A stretch of DNA of 64,000 nucleotides from positions 18,515,676 through 18,579,675 of the forward strand of contig CATQJL010000316.1 in NCBI GenBank assembly GCA_958299035.1. Reading direction: 5' to 3'. Every line of letters begins with the position of its first letter. Within the stretch, counting starts at the first letter, position 1. The translations under genes were made by a program, and so were the position numbers. Shown in pieces: positions 11,742 to 23,700 of the stretch. The notes below the pieces were generated by a model. That model saw only the letters and a list, made by a program, of their open reading frames with translations. It was not told the DNA's origin and did no database searches. Source of the stretch: Cylicocyclus nassatus. Its lineage: Eukaryota > Nematoda > Chromadorea > Rhabditida > Strongylidae.

Positions 11742-14700
11742 CTATAGCAGGACTGATGAAAACAAATGAAATGGCGTAGGGCGTTTACCTAGTGAACACT
11801 GGTGCCACCAGACTGCCTGCTGCACCTGCCATTTGAAAATATCCTTGAAAAGTACCCTGCAAAGATATTTGAATGAGTGTGGGGAAAAGGATAGATCAGA
11901 GAAAACAGGCACCTGAAGCCGTGGTCCAATTATCTCGGAATACAACGTCGTCATTGCGATGTTATTGATAGATATCGAAGCACCAACAACTATTACTTTG
12001 AATATGTAGTAAAGCTAGAATATTTCAAATGAAAGAGTGTTTGTGTTGAGAAGCGTTACAATGGATCACTTTGCAATGAGAAACCTGCTTTGTATTTGTT
12101 ATCATTCAAAGAAACTTTATACAATTAATTATCCGCTTTTTCAAACCACCTACATTGCAGTTAAGATAGGTAAGCAAATATCATTGCTTCCTTTAGATAA
12201 AAAGAGGAACTACATAACTAAACACATGCCAATAATTGTTGGAATGTCTAGATCGCATAAGAAAGCACATACATATGATTTGTGGTTCACCATGGTCTAT
12301 CATATTCATAAATTAAAAATGCTTGCGCCATGCGCATATGTTATGACACTATGTAGTGTGATCCATGTCGTAAGTGTTGTTGTTGAAAACTGCGTCCCCT
12401 CGGGTCGTCAAGTAACGCCTCATTCATCGCAACTTTCGGCAAGGAAGCCGCCGTGCGACCTTGCTCTTCTAGCTTGAAGTGAGAGATTTTGGCCACTTCA
12501 GAAGAAACTTTAAGAAATAGGAATGAGCAGCTACATTGGTAAGCCAGGGCCCTTACATGGGATTTCGAAAGAAGGAGCCTCGGGCACGACAGATTATTTG
12601 AGAAAGAAAAAATAATGAAAAAAGTGGGAACCGTGTCCTACTTAGAAGAGGAAAGGATAAACTTTGGGCGCCCTACCTACTATTAAAATGAGGTCCCTCT
12701 TTCGGTCATCGTGGACTTCTTAGTCTTGTGGCTTGCTCTCTCGGATAAAAGGCTTCTCTGCATCCGCTCTAGTACATAACAGTGGCGATCAAGATGAGAT
12801 TCGAACTCACGCGGGGAAACCACAATGGAAAAGTATAAGGCTCTCCTATGCAAAAGAAGAGGAAACGGGAAACTGCGAACAGTAATAAATGCTGTGAAAA
12901 TGGAGAGGGAATAAACACTTCAAAACTAATAATCTTATATATAAAGCTGAATGTCTGTCTGTATGTATGTCTGTATGTCTGTCTGTACGTATGTGCGGAA
13001 TAGAAATTTTTATTTCTGAACCGATCGGGACCAAACTTGGCACACATATACTTCGGGGCAGGGAGCGTGTCATAGTCCACTTTTCGTTATCGATCGATAT
13101 CGATTTTATCGATTTTTTGCAAAATTTGAGCTAGGGGGCTGGGATTTTGCACAGGAGGGTAATCGAACATGCTGATCACCCCCGTGGGGGTGATCAGCAT
13201 GCTCGATTACACCCCTCTGCCAAATTCCAGCCCCCTAGCTCAAATTTTGCAAAAAATCGATAAAATCGACATCGATCGATAACGAAAAGTGGACTATGAC
13301 ACGCTCCCTGCCCCGAAGTGTATGTGTGCAAAGTTTGGCCCCGGGCGGAGCCGGGTTTGCCATCTAGTATCTACTAAAAGAGGCCCGGAGCAGGAAACGT
13401 TTTGCGCGAAAATTTGTAGAAGAAGGATCTAGAACTTTGACGAGGGAACTCCAAGGGAGTAAAAGCAGAGATGAAAAACGAATGGGTACCGTTGGAACTT
13501 GGGGGGCGGCTAGGAAGATTTCGGAGAAGCAAATTGTGGTGCCTTATAAGAAAAATTTGGGAATTCCAGAGCTGTGACGTGCGAATGCAGAGGGGGATGG
13601 GCATCGAATAGGTGAGCTGTTCCGAGTTTCTCCGAATCATGCAAGTCTACGTCTGGAAGATATAGGCCAATCAGGGATATATGGAGAAGTTTAGTTGGCA
13701 ATATGACTTGGAGCACTTTGAATAGTTTGAAAAAAGAGAGCGAACACATGACAACAAAATCTCTTAAAACTAGAACAATTAATTACAGAGGTTTCGAAGG
13801 GAAGGAAAATTGTGAGCAGTTTGGCCATGAGGAATTTGGTGAAGGGATACTTTGACATGAAAAAGATGAGGAAATGTAAATTTTACATGTATCCAAGCTG
13901 AACCTTCACTACGGTCCACCGCCTCAACATAAGGCGGGGTAGCCGTAGGTGTCAAAAAGCGATAGACGAGTGTGTACTTCAGTAGGGGCTCAAGCTTTGC
14001 AGGAGTTCCACGTTTTTTGTTCCACTAATGTCTAGCTAGCAGACAGGCCAGGCCCTCCGCCCTCTGGCGTCAGCTAAAAATCGCTGGCGGTACCCGTCCC
14101 AGGCATGAGCCGGCGATCGCCCTGTGAGATGCCTGGTAAGTCTGCTCTTGTCTGAGAAAAAGCCTTTTATACGGTCAGCATGAAGAAAAGAAAGAAACCT
14201 TGCACATAGGACCCGCCTAAGTCTGCTCTTGTAGGGAGCAGTTTTCTCATTCAATCAGCAAAGAGAATAGAACCCCGCATATCAGATCCCACCTACGGCG
14301 CCGGGTGGTAACAAGAACACTGTTAAGCCTAAGGCATATCTCACGCGATTTTAGTCGCCGCGTGATTTGGCACTGCAAGACTCTCCATAGCTGGTCGTAA
14401 ACGCACTTTGATTGGGCCAGACTTGCTGTGTTTGTTACAATTTACGGAATCTACACACCCATGCATCTGAGAGCCTCGCATGCTTAATCTCTAGACATCT
14501 GACAAATCGCCAGGTCGCGAGGATGGGCGATTTCGCAAAGTCGCGAGAGGTATGCCTTAGGCTTTAGGGTCTAAGGGGCGCCATTTCGAACGAAAATGAT
14601 ACTTCTGTCTTGACTACACGCCATGAAGATGGCCTATGTTTGCACCTCTACGCCAGTCGCCACAAAATTCGACCTCCACGCTCTCCTCGACTTGCAGAGC

Positions 14701-17700
14701 ACATCACGTTTCACTCACCACCGAAGGACGTGCGACATTTGAGTAAGGACACCCATGTGGTGAGAAAGGTCACAAAACGTTGGAGGCGTCGGCTTTGTCT
14801 TTCACCCATCTATAGTCCATCTGTCGATTGGCATGTGGATTCCATCACCTCGATACGTTTTAAAGCCGGGCATACTCCATGCGATTTCACTCGCGATGCG
14901 ATTTGGCAATATTCCAACTGTCCATAACTCAATGTAAGCATATTCCAAATGTACAGAAGATAGAGCTAATTAATTCACGTAAGTTATACACATTATGCAT
15001 GTGCAGTTTGCTACTGTTGAATCCGAAAACTTCTGGCGACTGCCAAAGCGCGTAGCGACTGAAGTCGCGTGAAGTATGCCCGGCCCTTACGTCTACGGCC
15101 ATGTAGAAAACCATCAGCATCATCGACTGCAACTCCCAACCTCAGCAGCTGACAGTTTAGCGCTAGACGCTTTCTATGAGAACCTGGAGGAGCTCGTGCG
15201 CAACGAGAGCTCTTCTACAAGTTTGTTGTGTGCAACTTCAACACGAAAATCGGGATGCCGCTAAAGAAAAGGAGGCAACGGTTCTGTTAAGCTTTTTCCG
15301 TCACGAACTTTCCATGGAAGTTCCTTTTTAAAAAGAAAGAAAACACTGTCGGTGAACCTGGAAATCGCGCAACGGAACGACTCCATAGATCGACTTCTTC
15401 CTCTCCAAGCGAAGGTGGAGTTTACTAGATTTCTAAGAGCCGCATGCAGTAACATCCCCGCTGGGGAGGGGACGCAGTTTGAGAGAATATTCTAAGCCTA
15501 AGCTGAGAATAGCTTTACATATTGAACATGCGCAAAAAGCTGTACAGGCCCCATTTTCCAGCTTCTTGTACGATCCCCTAATGATCCCGGTGGCCGACCG
15601 TTTATCTTTAAATCATTTTTCTTTCTTCAAAGTTAACGAAAACCTTCCAAAGTTGTACTAATTATCTAACCCAACAGTGCTAAGCATGTTGCTGATAAGA
15701 ACAAATGAACTTTTGGAATATCGATTTTTTCGATAAACCCCGACTATCAACTTGTGGTTCACCGCAAATTTCATGACTTCACTTATTTTTACTAGAAACA
15801 TGATAAGCACTGTTGGGTTAGATAAACGCACAATTTTGGAATGTTTTTATTGACTTCGAGAAAAAATGACTTCAAAGAAAAGACGGTCGTTTGCTGGGGA
15901 TTATCAGGGAATCATACAAAAAGCTGGAAAACACAGTTGTACAGCTTCTTGCACCCGTTTGATATGCTCATAACCAGTGCGTCACCTCTGCTTCGCAGAG
16001 GTTCGCACTGGCTCTACTATCTATGTGCCTTATTCATTCTCGTAAAATCGTGGCAGTGGAACTCACCGCACTATGCCGACTACCACGAATAAAATGTAAA
16101 CGACCACTCATTTAGAAAATCTTTTCACGTGAGGTCGGTGATTTCGAGTGGATGAAACTTTTCGCAGGAAGACAAACGCAAATTTGAATAGGTTTTTGGG
16201 TTTGTCATGACTTGGTAGTCGCCATAAAGGTAATGATAATCGTGAGCTACATCTCTGTGCGAAAATCTTCTCAAACGCTTGGCTAGAACCTTGGCAAATT
16301 GACCATTTACACAACCAATTCGTTATGGCGCCGTTTTCGTTATGTAGTAAACTTTCGACCACTTTTCTGGCTAAACTCCATCACTTGCACATTTGCTTAC
16401 CAAACTCATCCACGACTCTGCAAAAAGTGGTGATACGGACCGACTTTTACGGTACAGAAGCCAGGTGTACCCGTTTGGCGCGCAAATTCTGAGGGATCCA
16501 CTCAACGAATCTACTCGTGCTTTTGCATGTTGGACTTTCACGAAGATAGCATGCGCTATACGAAATTTGGGCTTAGAACGTTGGCTGGAACACGCTCCAC
16601 GAATTTCGTAACAGACAGACACACACACACACAAAGTCACGTAAACATCCTTAGCCCGTTATTATAAGTCATGATAAAGGATGGTGGAAATATTTACAAA
16701 TAGGCAGACAGCTAAAATCCACATATCTCGAGCTTCTGGATATGATGAGACTTTCTTTTGAGCTGCGATCTCCTCCCCAGCGGAAATTCTAGTGCACGCG
16801 GCCCCCTATAGTTCCATTCTTCTACAATAGCTTCGATCACCTCCTCGTTCAAGCAAAGATACAAATCAGTCGAAAGTTGAAAAGGCCTACTACAATGCCG
16901 CAAGAAGGAGAAAATTCGTTTACGACGGTCACAAGCTGGAGGAGCTCATAATAAGTATGGGCTTATCGAGGAGGGCGATACAACGTACAACTACAGCTTT
17001 GGCTTCTTTGCGAGCAGAATGCACTTCGATACTTTTGACGAAACTTATTGTTAGAGCACATCTTGAAGACCACCATGAAGTTGCTCGAAGGAAGGATTTT
17101 TAAGGCAAAATCCGTTTGCAGCCCCCTCCGCAGATAAAAGAAATCAGCGCCTTCTAAAACTGTATGCATTCATTTCTCCGGCCGATGGTAGAGGTTTTAT
17201 CTATATTACGCTAACAAAATATCATCGGTATGATTCTGATTTTTTAACGAACCCTGTGACCTCTCTTGCAATTACGAAGCTATGCCATACAAAGTTGTGC
17301 CAAATTTGAGGTTTTGGAATGCCTTACTTGATCAGCTTTTATGCCGAAGAAGCAACGAGTATGAGGGAAAGATGGTTTAAACGTAGTGTCCGGACTGCGC
17401 GAACTTAATTTTTAGCGTTCGCTTACCTGGCTTATACCTGCGCTAAATTTTAGAAATCCTGAATCGAATCAGTCCTAAAATCTTTAAAAAAATGAGCAAG
17501 ACTTTTCTAGTCTCCCGACTTTTAGAGCCAAAGTCTCGCTTCTGTGTAATGGCGCTATGACTTCGCACTTTTACGTTATCGTGTTCTATGGAGTCCGCTT
17601 TATACGGCAGTGAATTCCCGCAACCCTCGACCTGGCTCGGGCCGTGCCTTTAAGCTGTAGCTTAGCCACGCATTGAGTCTCGAATGGGCAATGCTGCCTT

Positions 17701-20700
17701 ATCGAGAAGCAAAGGATACTGCTTATTTACGCTGAAAACTGCGTCAATCTATCCTAAAGTTATCATATTAGGCTTGATATATACAGATTGTGTATCTTTT
17801 TAAATTTGATAAGAACCTATAAGAACCACGTAAGAAGTGAAGGTTTTCAATATAGAGGTAAACTCACCCATGGTGAAACTTTTGTGAGATTTTCGCACCA
17901 GTCGAATCTTTCCGAGAAGCAACCCCATTCTGATTCTGAACACTTGGTTTACAGAAACATTTCAGCACTGTTCGGTTTTGTTCGCTAAAGGTACAGTACA
18001 GCTATCAAAATGATCTAACCGTTCACAGATATCTTGACTTTATCTTGTATGAAAGGCCATGGGTATGTGGTAGCGAAAAGACCACAGTAAGCGCATAGAC
18101 ATATAATAGTGCACATTCGAGGACATACCCTGAAACTGTGATTCTCTCATGAATGTTCGATCCAATTCGGGAAGCGAGATGCAATATATTAACACGTGAA
18201 CAGTAAAATGGCTACCGTTCTCATCTGCGCTGCCTTGCAGACGATATATTTGAACACTCCTGTGTAAGCATCAATTTGGTGTTTTTTTGTTTGACTGCAT
18301 ATTGATAGCTCACAACTCCAGCGCATTTCAGCTATTAGGGTGTCCCATAATTATTTGCCGTTTTTATCTTAAACATCAGCATCTCCCGAGAACTAAGACT
18401 CTTCAAAGTTCTCAAATACATGATCGTACTTCTGTATGTATGAGCTATATGATCACATGTGTGTGAGGAGCTCAGGACTTCTAGGGGCGGAGTTTGCCAT
18501 TTTACCTCATTCACTTTTTCTTTATTTCTAGCCATGGAAAAAATACGAAAGTTGTATGATTGAATGATTGATGGGTCAACCACAAGCTAGGCAAAAAAGG
18601 AATTTTTTAGATTTTTTTGGGGGCGGAGATACGATTTTTGACAGAAAAATTCGTTTTTGACTACTACCATATTTCAGTTCAAAACTTAACTTACGTGGAA
18701 TATGATTTACGCAGACTCTTGAGAGCCGCCTTGTAGAGCTTGCTTTGCCCTATCGAATGGTTACTCAAGCCGCATCAGAAGAAGGATAAATACAAAAAGA
18801 CGACTGTCGAAGTAAAAACGGTAAATAAGTGTGGGACAACCTAATAGCAAAGTCGATTCAGCAGTCGTCTTCCTGACATGATTAACATATTTAGCTTTCA
18901 ACATATATGCATCGGTTGACAAAATGTCTTCCTGGTGTTAAGTTTGTTGTCATGGGTTGTTTTCATTATTGGTCTTATTTTCATTTTTGCGTGATATTGT
19001 TGTTCTTTCAGAGATTCGATGCCTAATCGGTAGGGATGTGGCTAGCTAGCCTCTAGCCCTGGCCCGTATCGTTGGGCCTCAAAAAGGGGAGTCTCAAACA
19101 CAGTGATATATATCAACAGAGTAGTGTTCCCACTTCTAATCAGTTAGCTACGGTCTAGTCAGATGACCAATGAGTCTTCCATAGGAATAACGAAGACTAC
19201 AGACTTTGCTGAGATTAGCTGGCTACCGTTTGATTTTACTATAATTTGACGTTCGGTTATTTGTTTACGGCACACCTAGAACTAATAAAATATTCCTTTG
19301 TGGGGCTTTGGCATATTTCTCAAACTACAGGAGCTAGAGTCAAGGCAAGCATAAATCTTACCACTATTGAGCCAGTGTATAATGGTTTGATCCTTGTGTG
19401 CATGACATTCACTTGCTTTGTGCTAGATATTCAGAAAATTTTAACAGATACGCCACATCGCGTTACTTATAAGGATAGCTAACTGACTTAGCTCGGATTT
19501 TAGAAAATGGACATATACATTACAGCTTCGGACACTGATTCCAAATATGCTATTCCTAGTTGCGACGCATCATTCTAAAGAGATTTATGAGTCATTGTGA
19601 GAAATTAGCATATTGTTTAGCGTAGGAAGACTGCCTGTAGGCAAAAATCTGCCCAAATAAGGTGCTGAATGTCAAAATAAAATCATATCTAATCTTTTCT
19701 CATTGACTAGAAATTTAACCAAGTGTATTAACACTTGGGCCCGTATGTACGTCCCCAGTGGGGAGGGGAGAGGATCTGAGAGTTTATGCGTCATATCTCG
19801 CTACTCTACGTATCTGTCTTTTTCTTTCTCTATCCTGCTTATGAAGTTTTTCATACACTTATACCTGCGCATAATGGATGCCAGGTCACTTCCATACAAA
19901 TTTGGTTTTCCGTCATTTTATGTGATTTCCATGAGATCATCTCTCATTTTCAAAGTGAATTATCTTCCTGAAAAGTCAATGAAAACGCTGCAAAATTGTA
20001 CTGAGGATATAGTACGGCACTGCTAAGCATGTTTTCAACAGAAGCAATAGAATCTGAAGATTGTGAATTTTCTTGATGATCCCTAGATCGCGTGCTAGAG
20101 ATTACCGAAGTTTTCGATATTCTGAGAAGAGTTCACTCATTTCTACTATAAACATCCTTAGCAGTGCCGTAATAATGAGTTTTCAGGAAGATAAATAGCA
20201 TCGAAGTTGAGAGGTGACCCCTGGGAATTTTTTGGGGACTCTAATTAATCGTGCCAGTAAGCTGGCATCAATTATGCGCAGGTATTAGACTATGAGAAGC
20301 TTTGTAAGCAAGATAGAGAAGGAAGAAGTAATATACCTAGAGTACCAAAATATGACGCATCCCCTCTCTGATCCCCTCCCCGGCAGGAAGTATGTGCATG
20401 CGGGCCATAGATAATGATGCAGTGGTGCCATTGGTCAATGACCACGCAAATATCGCACAGAGAAAATCGATAACTCCCTCGAGATTGATGCGCCGTAGTT
20501 AGGAATAACATAATTGAAATCATTGTGTTAACTCATGCACAGAAATGCTTTCAAATCTCGTCGCCTCAGAAGTATTACGTCCTGTAAAAATGTTTATATC
20601 CGAAGATTGATGACTGCAGAAGAAAGAGAGCGTGATAGAAATCTGCGCTCAACCGCACGTGGAATGAATCAAAAAGAAGGTAAAGAATTTTTGTTGTATA

Positions 20701-23700
20701 TAAGGCTTTGGCCATACTTTACCCGTGTTACGTGTGTTACCAGTGTTACTCGTGTTACTCGTGTTACCCGTGTTACCAGGGTTACCTTGTTACTAGTCTT
20801 ACTCGTCTTACTCACCAGTCAATGAGATTCCATTCTAGAATGAGACTGCATTTGTTATCAGTTCACTACTCAACGGCAATAAAGGCGGTAACACTCGTAA
20901 CACGAGTAACACTAGTAACACTGGTAACACTGGTAGCATGAGTAGCACTGGTAACATGGGTAGCACGAGCAACACGAGTAACACGGGTAACACAGGTAAA
21001 GTATGGCCAAAGTTCAAAGGAGAGGCTGTTAAAGCTGCCTATATTCCACAGAGAAACGGTGTACCAAAAAACTGTCAAAGAACTGAAAAGCTTATTGATG
21101 TTCCCAAAAACTGTTTTCTTTTGAATGCACGCAGCCTAAAAAACAAATTCACACATTCAAAATTCGTTGTCTATTTTCAAACCCGCCCTTTTGATGATTA
21201 CCGAAACTTGGTTGAATTTGCACATAACTAATGGTGAAATCTGCGGTAATATCTATATATCTACAAAAGTCAAAGTTTGTGCAGCTATTGACCGTATGTT
21301 TTTATAGACTCCCTTGCGCGTGAACTAACTGAGCTGAAACTTTGCACATATATGTTTTCGACCCTGTAGATGGTTTTAGGCTACTCTTTGAGGCGATTTT
21401 CTGGGTTTTTCTATCGATTTATTGATTTTTGGCACCTAGCAATGAAACAAAAGCCTTATCAACCGCTATCATACCACTTGCACATTTTGGTGTAGACAAC
21501 AGCATGGAGCTCATTCTCATTTTGCGGTCAGAAGGATGCGGTACTTCCAGATGATGCTGCTCTGAGGTAGACATTTGCAATTACAATGTACCGTGCAGGT
21601 GGATATAGGCTGCGGGGCTGGAGAATGAAAGGGAGGGGGGGGGGGGGGAGGGAGGCAGGAATGCAGCAGATGAAAGCGGGATAAAAGATGGAAAGGCGTA
21701 GGTTCTGAAGCAGAGCACATATTTTATGCGCTCCCCCTCCTTCCTCTGGCTCGTGGCTCATGAACCGGGCAAGACCGGGTATGCCAGGTAGTTTCTTAGG
21801 GATCGGTCAGAGTTTGCCAGTGTTGCCGGTGTTGAAAGTGTTGCCGGTGTTGAGAGTGTTGAGAGTGTTGCCGGTGTTGAAAGTGTTGAAAGTATTGCCA
21901 GTGTTGAAAGTGTTGAGAGTGTTGCCGGTGTTGAAAGTGTTGAAAGTATTGCCAATGTTGAAAGTGTTGAAAGTGTTGCCGGTGTTGAAAGTGTTGAACG
22001 GAGATCATCAGTCTAGCAGCTTCATTCTTTCTCGAACGATCTCACCGGCTGGTGAATACGGTTGGAGATGGGAATGGGGAATGAGAAATGAAACTGAAAT
22101 GAGATGGGGAATGTTTTCGCACGCAAAAGATCCTCAAACAAACTTTTTGAAAAGTGGATGGCTTGTCTGGAATCAATCTCCAATGTTTGAGAAAGCTGAC
22201 GTCTGTGGTAGTAATGTGTTTTAGTTCGAATCCTTCCGCGCTTGCGATTAGTGAGTAAAGAACCTAAGTGAGGTCTGCAGCGTTTTCAAATATTGGAGAT
22301 TGCCTATTCCAGACAAGCCGTCCACTTTTCAAAAAGTTTGTTTGAGGATCTTTTGCATGCGAAAACATTCCCCATCTCATTTCAATTTCATTTCTCATTC
22401 CCCAATTCCATTTCCAACGTATCCATCAGCCGGAACACCGGCAACACTTTCAACACTTTCAACACTTTCAACACCGGTAACACTTTCAACACTTTCAACA
22501 CCGGCAACACTTTCAACACTTTCAACACTTTCAACACCGGTAACACTTTCAACACTTTCAACACCGGCAACACTTTCAACACTTTCAACACCGGCAACAC
22601 TTTCAACACCGGCAACACTGGCAAACTCCGACCGATCATGACTTATAATAAGCGGCTTAATCTGAAGTTGTGTGGAGTTTGTCCGTTACGAAATTACAGT
22701 GAGGAATGATTTACGATACTAAACATCATGTGAGGTTAAGATAGCGAGTATGGTTCATTTTCAACTACAGCTCACGTTGCAATAAACCGAACAATGATTT
22801 GAGAGACAAGCTCTCAGAAAGTGAGTTGACCACGGTTCACGATGCCAGTACGAACCTCTGCGAAGCAGAGGTGAAGCACTGGTCCCTTATATTTTGCTTA
22901 GAAAAGACCGCAAAAGTAAAAAGGGTGAAGAAGTCCGTGCGTTGATCCATAGCAGCATTCTAGAGGAAGTCACGTCCAAAATGAGGGGACTCCTAGCAGA
23001 CGTTATTTGTTTGATGTTATCTTACAGAGCCTAACCTGTGCTGAAAAATTCGGATTCATTTTGATCTATCGACCACCACAGGTCGGTGGTAAGCAGGACG
23101 AACTTATTTTGACTTTTATTTCTAACCTTGTTCCCTCTCAAAAAATCAATACTGTAATAGCCGGAGATCTGAACCTCCTTATTGACTGAATTTATAGAAC
23201 TGCATCTAAGTACATTGGAGAGAAATACCTGGCAACATTTGATGCTTTATCCATGACTTAGTGGGTCATTTTCCCCACTAGAGATGAACATTGACATTTC
23301 AGCATTCAATGATACTAGGTCTAGTATCATCGAATGCTGAAATGTCAAAGATTTTTTTGCTTCTCCCCCGCTAAGTATTAGGTTGAACCGAAGGTTCTGT
23401 CGCACCATATTCAAAAAATCGTAACTTCTTCCTGCCACGATAATCTTGCATGGCAGAAATAGAACTAGGAGAGTGACTCATGTACTTTCAAATGACACCT
23501 TGCCTGCTCTCCCAAGGCTCTGACTGCAGAGATAAAATTAGGAAAAGGAAATTACTTTAGGATTGGAATTTTGAGGCAAGCCCGTTAAAATTTCCAAATC
23601 TGCGCCATAAAATCCAAACAACCAGTATCCTAAATTTTTTGACCCCAATACTAGGTGGGCAAAATCGCGCTGATCGAGCTGTTCTCTGAAAAGTTATGAT

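Noticed and set aside
12037..12477. 146-codon plus-strand open frame beside gene B exon 11
   Set aside because: Lies antisense in gene B intron 10, no recognisable motif, no supporting splice or homology signal; could be chance in AT-rich DNA.
20708..21078. Repeat peptides rich in CVTRVTRVT or LPVLLVLL
   Set aside because: Same effect from the GTGTTACYN arrays of foldback FB1.
21760..22709. Open frames encoding LPVLKVLKVL, TLSTPATLST or QHFQHRQ repeats on both strands
   Set aside because: They are read-through of the 9-bp minisatellite arms of foldback FB2; a 9-bp unit without stops is open in several frames. No start context or flanking coding sequence.
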